Source: Sabethes cyaneus (taxonomy: Eukaryota > Arthropoda > Insecta > Diptera > Culicidae). From it: a stretch of DNA of 64,000 nucleotides. The notes below the pieces were generated by a model. The model saw nothing but the letters and a program-made list of their open reading frames with translations. It made no database searches and was not told where the DNA came from. Positions 20,114 to 31,143 of the stretch are shown here, in pieces. Within the stretch, counting starts at the first letter, position 1; each line of letters begins with the position of its first letter. The stretch is from NCBI RefSeq assembly GCF_943734655.1, contig NC_071354.1:15668501-15732500 (forward strand), given 5' to 3'. The position numbers and the translations under genes were made by a program.

Positions 20114-23100
20114 CTAGAAACGACGGCGAGGACGACGACGACGACAAACGACAACCGAAATAAAAACATGAAAATAAATAAGAGAACGAAATATAAAATG
20201 AAAAATTCAATTAATGTGGAAAAAGTTGCTCTTGACAACTCGAGCTCGTGTTAGAATGGATGAGTACTTCTGGGTGGGGTGAAAACTGTGTGGGTACGGA
20301 GGGTTGGATTGAGTATCCATGTGATGGATGGGTTGAAGGCGGAAGTAACAAACGAAACGAAATGGCAGTCGCTGTCGCAATATCCTGATGAGTGCTGAAG
20401 GCTGAGCGATGATAGTAAGCGACCGCCGCGCGCGGTGAGGAGTAATTTGTGAAAATTGCTCGCGTTCAAGTGGAAACCAACGCGAAGAAGCTTTTTGCTT
20501 AAATTAATGGATAACTATGTATTGTCGTAAAACGGGCAAGTTTCCAACACAAACTTAACAAATTACAGCATATTTTCTGTCTGAGTGCAAATGAAATTAC
20601 TTCAAACTTTTCGCCCCGGAATTGTGCGACCGTCGCCGGGAGTGGTTTGTGCAAATCATCGCTTATTAATTGTTTTTGTGGTGGGGACTTAAATTTCATC
20701 TACGGTACGGTTCAACGCAATAATACCGAAGAACTCAATTGTTTCCTTGTGCTTCCGACAGACGGACGAACGGAATTGCAAGCGGATGTGTAACTTTCGA
20801 AATCGTTTCGGATCTCAATGATGGTAGAAAGTTAAACAAAAAAAAAGATAATAACTGCTCGATGGGACAGTTTGCTTGTACGAAAGACCGCACTGAATGG
20901 AAAAGATGGGTCAGTACCTACCGAGCGTGTTCGTTGGAAATAGAGGAAAAAAAAGTTTTCCCGTCCCTTCCACCATACTTTCGCGGTAGCGTTGGCAAAT
21001 AGTTTCCAATTAAATTTTCCCGGAATGTCAAAGTGTCTTACGTCTAGTACTAGCTTGAGGGTGAAGACGGGAAAGGGGATGTTTGCGGATGTGTAAATGG
21101 AATATAATGATGACAACGACGAGGACGACGCCACCGACGAGGACGACGGTGAGTACAACGTAGTCCTCTACGGTTAAGCAAAACCTTGGGGGAAGGAACT
21201 GAAACAAAAGGGTCGGAATGTCAATAATATCGATGCTGAGTGAGGCCAAATACTATTCGTGGCCGGTGGCAACAATCCAAGTGGCTTTGTTCGTTTGCTT
21301 TCTTCGCTAAACTGGATGGAGTCAAATTTACAAAGGACAATACGGCGGTTTGAATAAATTAAGAAGTAAATAATGAATAAAGTGAGCCCGTTCGGGGGAG
21401 GTCGAGGATTTTATTCGTTTGGTGTGTGCGTCTGTTGCGGTGAAATTCGATGATCGGCGGTGATGGTAATGGAATAAGTTGTGTTTTTGTTGGGGTTGGA
21501 CAAACGCTTAAAAAGTGTTTAAATTATAATGCACGAAAAGCATGTTTTTTATTTAATTTAATGCAAATATTCACCAAGTACCATGCGGCACCCTTTGAAA
21601 ATATATTTGGAGAGGACGCATGGTAAATCTTTACTGTTAAGTAAAAGCTTTACAACTCCGGAGTAGGTAGTTTATTCTGAATTTTTACCTGATACGGAAA
21701 TTTAACTATACGAATTTCCTTTCCATAGAAAAGCTTGGTGTACGGATTTTAATTTTTATCCTAATATTTATCATTCATTCAATGTATAATTTCTTCCAAT
21801 TAGTATGCAAAAAACCCGTTTTTTTAGAGTATGAAACCTTCATCCGCTGCAACTGAATATTACAAAAGACAACTGTAGTACCATCCGGAATCCGGTGCTG
21901 AAAGAATAAAAAATCCCAGCATTGAAAATCTCCAAATTAACAACCCGGTGCCGGTTGGAGCAAAAAAAAAGAAAAAAAAGAAAGAGGGAGAAAAAACAAT
22001 CGACAGTTCTGGTAATAGTTTCGGAGCATAAAACCTCCCGTGCAGGAGGCAAACTAACCAGCAGACGAACATAAAAAAATCGTCATTTTATCTACTCTTT
22101 ATTATAGTGAACCGAAACGCATCATCTATTCAACAGTGCAGTGCAGTAGGTTTTTTTTGCTTGCTTGTGTTCATTTTATCTCCCTGCCGCCTTATTCTGG
22201 TTCAACTAGCAGCGCGCGCTGAGCGACCTACTATTTCGGTCGGGTTTGGCAGCAAAATTTGCATTTTATTTCAAGCACAGGGCGGGCGGCATTCTTCAAA
22301 TTCGCTCAAAACAGTGCAGTGTAGGCGGGGGGGTAGGGCGGCAGTAGGGAAGTAGCAATGGAAAACAGTTGGAAAATCGCTTCAACACGGGCGCACTCGA
22401 GGCTACAAAGCCGCCTGGTTCTCGAGCAATTAAAAGCCCGACCATTTGTAGTCGCGGCTTTTCAACCGGGGTAGAACATCTCCCGTGGGGCGGTCCCCGG
22501 CTGGCTGGTGTGATTATCTGGCAACAACCGGAACACAGTGTCAATGCAGCAGCGCGCTCAGCTTCCAGCTCCCCGGTTGCGTATAGTTCCTGCCGGTTGC
22601 CTTAAGTGGTGGTGTACGGCACAATGGACCATTAAAAGGTAATTAGTTGGATGGCAGCGGCAGCAGCCATTCTGGGTTCCGGTCGAAACTCAGCGATAGC
22701 TCTGTTCCGGAAAGGCCGTGAAAGTTTCATTTCACGGTGGAATGAAGGCGGTTTTTTTAGAAACATGCTATGAACCCTGTCCCGTTGGATTCGAAGTACA
22801 CGGTTTACGCCGTCGTCCTTTTTTTTGTGTACACAATTGGTTTCAACAACAGGAGCAAATCATGGTTGGTTGTGAGGTGGCGGCAGACCCGGCTGCGTCG
22901 AGGGATGTCGATGTGTTACTTATGGTACACCTTCCCCCACTTTTCAAATATCACAGCCTAAACAATGAGCTCTCAATGTTTACATTGGTTTGAGTTGGAT
23001 TACAATATTGTCCAAAAACACGCACCATAATGTGACACAAACACCCCTCGACGCATTAGCCCGGTACCAGCAAAGCCACGGCTGACGACGTGCTCGCAGC

Positions 23101-23184
23101 CCGGAACAAACAAACGAACGAACGAACGAACGAACGAACTAGGTAACGAATGGCACAAAAAAAAGCGGACACGACAGCTTTTAC
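20114..23184. other. Intron between the two transmembrane exons
   Basis: A 3.1-kb stretch without recognised transposons or exons. Open frames on both strands have no known motif. A (GAAC)n microsatellite lies at its proximal end. Elements controlling exclusive exon choice would be expected here, but I cannot point to them. Confidence 0.4.
23103..23138. repeat. Tetranucleotide microsatellite (GAAC)n
   Basis: Eight or so GAAC units just downstream (in gene sense) of transmembrane exon A's donor site. Confidence 0.85.
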
Positions 23185-23376
23185 CCCTTTTCACTCGCTT
23201 GTGGCTGGTGCGCCGGTGGATGCAGCATCCGATGAGCAGGATGTTGAGCAGGACCAGACAGATGCCGGCCGCGACACCTATCAGCAGCAGCAGCCCGGAG
23301 GCTCCGATGGATGACGGTGGCGGCCCGACCGGAGGCTTACTGCCCAGGGACGACGCCGGCTGCGATGGCGGAGTGT
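23185..23376 (-). CDS. sns: Nephrin-like gene alternative transmembrane exon A (Sns-type)
   Basis: Acceptor CCTCGCAG before 23376, phase 1; donor GGGG|GTAAAA after 23185, phase 1; 192 nt. It encodes a Pro/Ser-rich stalk starting DTPPSQPASSLGSKPPVGPP, then a helix around GLLLLIGVAAGICLVLLNIL, then LIGCCIHRRTSHKRVKRG. The order stalk, helix, Cys-Cys, basic stretch matches the anchor of fly Sns as I recall it. The donor is weak (GTAAAA) compared with GTAAGT elsewhere in the gene, which would suit regulated use. Exon B at 20113-19970 is the alternative. Confidence 0.88.
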
Positions 23377-23671
23377 CTGCGAGGGGTTTGATGCGATGGA
23401 TTTATTTACCGGTGAAAAAGGGAAGGGATTTTTGGTTGATTTTTTTTTCCGAGGTTCACCCGCGGTTGGTCCATTCGGTTAAACGTAGATTAGGATAATG
23501 AATGCGGAGGTAAGTGAATGGCATAGATTCCGGGCGGTAAGATGGAGAAAAATGTGAAATTAATTTTACTTTTAAATTAACTTTTTTGTCACTTGGCTTC
23601 CCGATGAAAATGGGTTCGTGAGAAGCCACATAGAAGGAATCGGATGATGTATATGCAAATGCAAACCTTAC

Positions 23672-24262
23672 CTTTTGTCTGGGCTCGAGTCGTATCGGGC
23701 AGATACTTGCTGGACCCGAGTGCATTGGAAGCCATCACCGAGAACAGGTACAGCGTGTTCATCCGCAGTCCGGTGATGGTCAGTTTGTGGGAGTTTGGAA
23801 GACTGTCCTCGTAGCGGTAGTGGTCGCTGTTGGCCTCCCGGTAGCGCACCCGATAGTTGGCTTTCATGCCACCGTCGAATCCGGGAGTCCAGGCCAGCGT
23901 CACCGTGTCGTGGGTTACGTTCAGAATGTTCAGACTGAGGGGCGAATCGGGCGGCGAGGTCACATCCAGCCGGACGTTCTCCTTGACGCTGCCGAGTTCG
24001 TTCCGCGCGGTGCACTCGTACTGACCGTAGTCGCTCGAGCCGACCCGTTCGATGAGCAGAATCGATTCGTACGTCAGCGAGTCGATCTGTTTGTTCTCGA
24101 CGTAGTACTTGGCGGTTTGGTTGACGTTCAGGCTTTGGCCCGCTCGGGACCAGTAGAACTTGGGTCGTGGGGCTGACTGGGCGCGGCAGGGCAGCCGGCC
24201 TCGTTCGCCGCCGCTGGCGGCTGCACGGAGCATCGGCGGCGATTTGTCGATCTCCGGGATGA
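23672..24262 (-). CDS. sns: Nephrin-like gene exon: ninth Ig domain and FN3 domain
   Basis: Acceptor TTCTGCAG before 24262, phase 1; donor AAAAG|GTAAGG after 23672, phase 1; 591 nt, the longest exon. It encodes an Ig C2 domain with first Cys in GRLPCRAQ, Trp in FYWSRAG and second Cys in YGQYECTARN. An FN3 domain follows, with PPDSPLSLNILNVTHDTVTL, AWTPGFDGGMKANYRVRYRE and LRMNTLYLFSVMASNALGSS. The single FN3 next to the membrane is diagnostic for nephrin-type receptors. Unlike the other Ig domains here, Ig9 is not split by an intron. Confidence 0.95.
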
Positions 24263-25284
24263 CTGCAGAATGACAAGAAGGAAATGGAATTAGAAATTGT
24301 CGAATTGAGAAATTTATTTGCTACGTGGCTTTAACTATGAGAATGATTCAATAAGTAGCTGAGTAGATTCAATAAGCTGATGAAATACCAGAACCTCGAT
24401 TTTACCAGTTACTGCCGTTTATTTTGCTGTTGCATAATGCGCTTTTTATCTGAGTTTATACCTGTTTTATGTCAAAATTGTGATGCATTCATTACAGTAC
24501 CCAGCTTTATTCTTAGAAAAATTAATTTCTTTTCGATGTTTTACACAACTTTTATTTCGAATGAGGATGCATTGTTTGTGCGAAATAAGAAACAAAGCCA
24601 TATCTTACGTAGATTTTTATGTATAACACATAGTTTTATGTACAACACATTTTGGTAAGTAGGTTTTAAGGTTTTCAAAATGCAATTATTCTTATTGAAA
24701 CACAAACATTTTACGATTTCGAAATACTGAGTAAGTTACAATGCAATGTTTTACTCGCATAATAACAACTGAAATAGCTCATGAGATGCAATAAATATGC
24801 AAAATATTGGAATGGTAGAAATGATACTTTAACAATTTAGCAGAGACCTTATTTTACCACACCGCGGTGCACCGGTTATAATCGACCATCTTCGATTTCC
24901 ACTAAATTTGATATTTTTTTAATAACGCTAGTCTTTCCAATAAACGAAGGGGAATGGTAGCAGAAAGCAAAGGTATTGATAGTATCTACAGGGCGCGACA
25001 AAACATGAAGGAGAAAGAACAAAAAATTAGGTAAGGAAGGATTATTGAAGCAACGCTTATTAAGAGCGTATAACGTTCTTCGAGCCATGTTAATGAGAAC
25101 CAAATATAATCGGTTTCGTACATAACTTTTCCTCAGGCCCTAAACTATCAAAAGAATTACGCTTGAGCACCTTTATAGAAACCTAAATAAAAAAGTAAAG
25201 CAAAGGTGTTTCCCTTCAATTCTGCTGCTGTGAAATTAATTAAACATTCATTCATTTCGCGCATAAGAATATTCACTATTGATT
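24263..25284. other. Intron with part of a shared dispersed repeat
   Basis: The stretch 24930-25090 read on the minus strand (TAATAAGCGTTGCTTCAATAA..., with a frame containing NKRCFNNPSLPN) recurs on the plus strand at 54595-54720 (NKRCFNDPLLPN). It is therefore a dispersed element of unknown class. The rest is unassigned. Confidence 0.5.
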
Positions 25285-25380
25285 ATTTTTTTGAAACGAT
25301 GGTTCTACAATTGATGAAGGGACGGTAGGGGAAAGAAATGGAAAATTTTTTGGTGAAGGAGGAGGGGGAAGAGCGGAAAG
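25285..25380. repeat. 96-bp exact direct repeat, copy 1
   Basis: Identical base for base to 25895-25990. It starts ATTTTTTTGAAACGATGG and ends GGGGAAGAGCGGAAAG, and is followed by a G run. Confidence 0.95.
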
Positions 25381-25434
25381 GAAAGGGGGGGGGGGTATTG
25401 GTAGCAATGCTTGACAAGTAGTCATTTTGACTCC

Positions 25435-25580
25435 TACCTTTTGTCCAATGCTGGAAGGTGCATGAGTCGAATCAAGCTGTAATCTGAGATTACAACCGGA
25501 TTCGAACTCACAACACCCTCCAGGGCATGTGGTTCGCTGGTACTTGTACCTTTGAACCATAGAGGCGCTGGACAAAAGGA
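25435..25580 (-). mobile_element. tRNA-like element bounded by short inverted repeats
   Basis: The minus strand holds an A-box-like TCTATGGTTCAAAGGTACAA and a B-box-like GAGTTCGAATCCGG. The acceptor stem does not pair, so it is not a tRNA gene. CCTTTTGTCCA on the left and TGGACAAAAGG on the right form 11-bp inverted ends. It lies between the two 96-bp direct repeats. Confidence 0.6.
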
Positions 25581-25894
25581 GACCGCAAAATCCACTTCTC
25601 AAGGATAGCGACGCGTTTGGTTGGGTTATCGACACATATTGTGCCGCTTCCTGCATCAATTGCAGATTACCACCGAGCGAGAAGTTTTAATCTAACTACT
25701 ATTTACTTTCAGGACGACGACACTATGCCGGCCCTTACGACTTGCAAGGTACTGAACGTGACGCTGTTCGTCTGTCAGCGTATGTTAGCCGCGTTTCTCG
25801 GCGCGGTTTTTCGAGGGAAGGCCCCGTTCCTATGTAATAGACTAATCTCAAGTTTTTAGTCTTGACCTTGGAATGAGGTCATACATATATTAAT

Positions 25895-25990
25895 ATTTTT
25901 TTGAAACGATGGTTCTACAATTGATGAAGGGACGGTAGGGGAAAGAAATGGAAAATTTTTTGGTGAAGGAGGAGGGGGAAGAGCGGAAAG
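25895..25990. repeat. 96-bp exact direct repeat, copy 2
   Basis: Second copy, 610 bp downstream of the first. Confidence 0.95.
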
Positions 25991-26269
25991 CGCAATAGAT
26001 TATTTATCATGCGATTAAACCGCAAACACGCCTATTTCAATGTTGCTTACAACCTTTTCTAGTGGTATTTCTGAAGAAATTTCTAGACAAATTTTTTAAG
26101 CAAACGAAAAGGGCATTTTCATTGAACTGTTCATGACAAACATAGTCAATATTAAAGTGGAAGATAGAATTCTCCAACCGCGTCGTTTTGATTAAATAGG
26201 TTTGTCGGGTCAGCTAGTTACCAATAGATTTACTTGAAAATCTAACAGATTCGAATAACTGACAAAAAT

Positions 26270-27650
26270 TTGCGAGTCGAGCAGTTGAATCGAGCAGTTA
26301 AATCGAGCAATCCAGTCGAGCGGTTTAATCGAGCAGTTAAGTGGAGTAGTTCAGTCGAGCAGTTGAATCGAGTAGTCTAGTCGAGCACTTGAGTCGAGCA
26401 GTCGAATCGAATGGTTTTGACAAGCACTCGGGTCAAGCGGTTAAGTCAAACAGATGAGTCCAGCAGTTTATTCGAGCAGTTCATTCGAGCAGTCGAGTCG
26501 ATCAGTTGAGTCGAGTAGTCCAGTCGAACGGTTTATTTGAGCAGTTGAGTCGAGTAGTCCAGTTGAACAGCTGAGTCGAGCAGTTAAGTCGAGCAGTTGA
26601 ATCGAGCAGTTATGTCGAGCTGTCGAACCAAACAGAAGGCAAAGAGTTGAGTCGAGCTGTCGAACCAAACAGAAGTCCAACAGTTGAGTCGAGCAGTTAA
26701 ATCGAGCAGTCTAGTCGAGCAGTTAAATCAAGCTGTTCAGTCAAGCCAGTTCAGCAGAGCAGTTGAGTCGAACAGTCGATTGGGTAGTTGAACCGAGCAG
26801 TCGAGTGGAGCAGTTTAATCGAGCAGTCCAGTCGAGCAGTTTAATCGAGCAGTTAACTCGAGTAGTCCAGTCAAGCAGTTGAATCGAATAGTCTAGCCGC
26901 GCAATTGAATCAAGTAGTCGAGCAGTAGAGTTGAGAAGTCTAGTTGAGTAGTCGAGTCAAGCGATTCGGTCGAGCAGTTATGCCGAAAAGTTGAGTCGAG
27001 CAGTTCAGTCGAGTAGTCCAGTCGCGCAGTTGAATCGAGCTGTTAAGTCGAGCTGTCGAATCAAACAGTTAAGTCAAGTTGAGTGGCTAAGTCGAGCAGT
27101 CTAGTCAACCTGTTGAATCAAGCTGTCAGTTGAGTCGAGCAATCAAATCGAGTAGTCTAGCCGAGCACTTGAATCGAGCAATCGGGTTGAGCAGTCGAGT
27201 CAAGCAGCCGGTTCGAATAGTCCAGTTGAGTAGTTGAGTTAAGCAGTTCATTCGAGCAGTCGAGTCGAGCAATTGAGTCGAGTAGTTCAGTCGAGCAGTG
27301 GAATCGACCAGTTTAGTCGAGCGTCGAGTCGAACAGTTGAGTCGAGTAGTCTAGTCGAGCAGATGAATCATGCTGTCCAGTCAAGCAGTCCAGTTGAGCA
27401 GTCGAATCGAACAGTTCAATCCTGCAGTTAAGTCCAGCAGTCGGGTCGAGTAGTAAGTCAAGCAAATGTGCCAAGCAGTCGAATCGAGTAGTTAAGTCGA
27501 GCAGTCTACTCGAGCAGTTAAATCGAGCGGTTCAGTCAAGCAGTCAAGTCGATCTGTCCAAACAAGCAGTTGAGTCGAGAGTCGAATCGAACAGTTCAGT
27601 CGAGCAGTTCAGTTAAGCAGTCCAGTCGAGCAATCAAATCGAGCCATTTG
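26270..27650. repeat. 1.4-kb degenerate minisatellite (TCGAGCAGTTG-type, period about 11 bp)
   Basis: More than 100 head-to-tail copies of a unit near GTCGAGCAGTT / GAATCGAGCAG, with frequent base changes and occasional 10-12 bp period slips. It has no CRISPR-like constant repeat with unique spacers and no coding use. It lies in the large intron between the Ig8 and Ig9 exons. Confidence 0.95.
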
Positions 27651-28059
27651 TCACTTTCAGAAATATTTGAGCTTAAAAAGTACTATTTTTCATCGAAAAA
27701 GCTTAGCAAATCGAAAATTTTTAAAAATAGCGTAAGATAAAGTAGTAAGATAAATAACTTTCTAGAACACTATGAGCACGTAAAAATTGATTACAATAAT
27801 TTAGAGACAAAAACCTGTATTTAAGGGTTTGTGCACGAATAACGCTTTATAACTAATTTCTATGAAGAGATACAGCTTAGTTAACACTAGTCTTTGACAA
27901 AGTTGATATTTACTACATTTTTACTGAACGCATCTAACCTGTCCCTCGTATTTGTGAGAAAATAAATTTCGTATTAATCACATAATGGTTCCTGTCAAAC
28001 AGTCTTGGTTTTTTATGCCAAGAAATATTGCCAAAGACACCAAATGCCAAAAATCTCGC

Positions 28060-28450
28060 GTTTCGGCGTAATTTCACGCGATCACGTGCTTCGCTGTTTG
28101 GATCACTACCAATATGCACGATAAAGTTTAATGTGCATATGCTGAACACCTCCCGAGACTGCTGAAAATTTATTATTTATTCTTTCGGGTGTTTTATTGT
28201 GGTCGCTATAAACCAAACTAAACAGCATGATCTGACATTATAACTTTAACGGCTGACTGATTTAGCTTTTTACCAGAACAAGCTGAATGCTTTATAGCTT
28301 TCCAGAGAAAAACTGCATTAAATTATGGCGGTGGCTGTCAAGCACCGAAAAGCTTAATCGGTTTTATTGTTGCTTACAGCAGATCGGGATAAGACTACTT
28401 AAGCTTATAATTTGATTGTTGAAGAGGTTATAAGAATCTTCTGACCACTA
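28060..28450 (-). repeat. Dispersed repeat family R, copy B
   Basis: Read on the minus strand it aligns with 16370-16800: TAAGCTTAAGTAGTCTTATCCCG, AATAAAACCGATTAAGC, GCTATAAAGCATTCAGCTTG, AATCAGTCAGCCG and ACATTAAACTTTATCGTGC. It carries no RTE insertion. Flanks to 29460 show nothing further. Confidence 0.75.
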
Positions 28451-29460
28451 GAAATATAGTCATCAGAAATATCGGTAGGATGGGACCTGAAATTTTTTAA
28501 TGACTTTTATAAGCGGAACAAAGGAACACCAATGGGAAATCCGCTTCTAGCCCAAATAACCCAGAAAGTTTGATTATATTTTTACGAGTGTTCTTATGCC
28601 CTAAATTTGATTATAAATATCATTAAAAGATCACACAAAAAAACTTGTTTTCAACGTACTAGGTTTACCGGGTCTATAACCAAAACGTACTCCTTAGTGC
28701 GCCTTGTATCGTCTTCAATAACGTGTTTGAATTATTTAATACAATTTCAATTTATAAACTGTTACTTTTAAGAATAAATTTGGACCAAAACTGTAATATA
28801 TTACTGCTAATATTTAATTTTGTTATTTTATTATGGTTCACGATATCAGTGATGAGGAAAACTAATTTCAAATTGTTTGTTTAACATATTATTTTAAATG
28901 TTTTAAAAACAAAAAATACAAATGAATCAATTGTAAAACAAGTTTACAGCAAACTTATCATCATAAATCAAAAATGGCATACATTTTTGATTAAATTTTT
29001 CCCACTTTTTTCATGTCGCAATTACTTTCTGACACATTCTAATTAACTCCCAATCAGTATAAAAAGTATCATAGAACTTTCCGCTAGCATCACCAGCAAG
29101 CCCCCATAGCTACCCACAACTGGCACAACTAGCGATCGCAGAGGCAACTAGTCGGTCACATTTGCTGAGCTCTAACATTACTGCCTATTCATCATGGCAG
29201 CGAGCTCAAATGGGCCGCAAAAACGTTTCGTCCTAGCATAACGGGCTAGCTAGCTAGCTTGCTGTTTGGCTGGCCCTAGGCTGGGCGGGGATCGTTTCGG
29301 CGGCGGCGGCGGCGGCGGTGGGTGCCAAATGTTTCATTACCGCGGTACCGTCCCCGTCCAGCACAGCCCAACTGAACACGCGCTTCGGCAGTTTTGGCAG
29401 TTTTCCTGGTAGGTATTTCGGTAGAAGCCCCATACATACACGAGTACACAGTGCACTTAC
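28451..29460. other. Intron sequence, unassigned
   Basis: AT-rich intron with a short (GGC)n run at 29300-29320 and TAGC repeats at 29247-29262. No exon or element recognised. Confidence 0.5.
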
Positions 29461-29661
29461 ATTTCACAATCAATAAAACATCACGGCTGGTTGGATTCGC
29501 AACACGATTATCAGCGATACAGCGGAAATTGCCAACATCCTCGCGTCGTGCATCCTTGATGTGCAGATAGCTGGTTCCGTTGGCGTACGTCGTGGACGTT
29601 TTTATCGTCATGTCGTAACCAATTCGTTCCCAGCGAATGTGCTCCTCGCTCAGTGGTTTGC
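29461..29661 (-). CDS. sns: Nephrin-like gene exon: eighth Ig domain, second half
   Basis: Acceptor ATCCACAG before 29661, phase 1; donor AAAT|GTAAGT after 29461, phase 1; 201 nt. It encodes GKPLSEEHIRWERIGYDMTI, the Ig Trp being in IRWERIG, then NGTSYLHIKDARREDVGNFR, with the second Ig Cys in NFRCIADN, and ends DVLLIVK. The NGTS sequon is a likely N-glycosylation site. It pairs with the first half at 31143-31063. Confidence 0.95.
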
Positions 29662-31062
29662 CTGTGGATGAAAGTACAGCAAGCGAAAAAAAAATGGGTT
29701 AGACTCGTCGCGGTACACATTTGCAACTGGCAGCAGCGGAAGTTCCTAGCCTAGGTTCCCTTCTTCTTCAGGGCGGTTTGTCGCGTCAGCCTATAGCAGC
29801 GTATTAGGCTCGCTCGTTCATTGGATTCCACTGCCGCCTGGCACCGACATGTATTTATGGACAGAATGAGACCTCCGGTTGTTTTTGTTGTGGTCCCGGG
29901 ATTTTTTGGCTCCCTACCATATCGGAATGAGTGTAGAGAGAGCATAGAATCGAGTGAAATGAAAATGAAGTGCCGGCGCGATGAGTGCAGAATACGGCAG
30001 CCATTTTTTTACTGAATGTTCTGAAAAAAAAACCAATCTGCTTTTCATCCTGACTCGACCCCGATTTTCACATGTCATCTAGAGAGGTCCAGCTAGAAAC
30101 GGGAACCGAACGGAAACGGGCACTATTTCGACCAGTCACCGAACCAACTGCTGCCATTCCTGCTGCTGCTGTTGGGAAGAATGATGATAGTGTCAGGATC
30201 TGTTTTCCACGAGGTCGGTAATAATCAGCTGCCCGGCTGCTGGTTTTTTTTTCGGAAAACGTGCATCACGGCTAAATGTGTTTCCATTTTTTACCTCTCC
30301 TTCGTGTGCCGATATCCGAAAGCATCCACATTCTGCGGGAGATTCGATGCCTCGGCTTCAAAGAGATCGGCGGAAAGTGCCGGCTGCAGGCGAAAAAACT
30401 GCCGTCCCGAGATTGAAGATTGGATTGCTGTTCGAGGGAATGGTTTCAGGCGGGAAAATTGAAAGCAATTGCAATATCAGCCAGTTGGATCGGTCTTGGT
30501 AGAAAACTTCAAAGTGCCCCGCGCTACCGAAGCAAGGGGTCATTGTTAACTCGAATCCCATTCGCCGGCGAATGATCCGAACGAAATTGATGAATACACC
30601 GGATTGAAGGAAATTCGTTTCATCTGGGGGGAAATCATTGAACGATACTATGTTACACTACATAAAGGAACTGGAAGCTCATGTCAAATAGACTAACTTG
30701 ACTGGGCTGCCGGACAATGCGCCTCCATTATAAACTTATAATAAAATTGTTTCTCAATTCCGTTGTTATAACTGTGCTCGTGCAGGTCCAGTGTCAAATG
30801 GGAAAAAAGTGGCTCAGCGCTTATTTTTTATTCCTTCTGCAACCCGGAAGCATCGAGTAAATTTGTTTTGCTGCCCGTGGATAAATGAGCCCATCATTTT
30901 TCTCCGGCTTCGTTCTGCCTCGAACCTAAACGCCGAGCTGTTTGTTTTCATTTCTCTTTTTCCAGCGCAAAATAATGGGAAAACTTTCCCGCTGTCGTTG
31001 TCCTTGGCGAAGCCCAGAGAATGCGAGATTAAAAAAATAATACACAGGAAACTAGCACTTAC
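29662..31062. other. Intron sequence between Ig8 half-exons
   Basis: No recognised transposon or exon. Several open frames on both strands lack motifs. Confidence 0.5.
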
Positions 31063-31143
31063 CTTCAACGGTGCATGAAAGCATTGCATCCTCGCCGGGA
31101 TTTACGACCACGTTCTCGGAGATGGATTTTATCGATGCGCCAT
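31063..31143 (-). CDS. sns: Nephrin-like gene exon: eighth Ig domain, first half
   Basis: Acceptor AATTCCAG before 31143, phase 1; donor GAAG|GTAAGT after 31063, phase 1; 81 nt. It encodes YGASIKSISENVVVNPGEDA then MLSCTVEG, with the first Ig Cys in LSC. The wording is nearly that of fly Sns at the same place, as I recall it. Confidence 0.95.

Noticed and set aside
19836..20238. Continuous minus-strand frames that read through exon B into both introns
   Set aside because: Splice sites at 20113 and 19970 with matching phases define the exon better; the extensions are low-complexity intron sequence.
23787..24176. 129-codon plus-strand frame and the 202-codon shifted minus frame
   Set aside because: Both are shadows of the real Ig9/FN3 exon on the minus strand.
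25475..25580. Functional tRNA gene on the minus strand
   Set aside because: No pairing acceptor stem and the copy lies in a small element with inverted ends.
25285..25990. LTR retrotransposon with 96-bp LTRs
   Set aside because: No TG..CA ends, primer-binding site, polypurine tract or coding between the repeats.
26270..27650. CRISPR-like array
   Set aside because: Units are contiguous and degenerate with no constant repeat and spacer alternation, in a eukaryotic intron.
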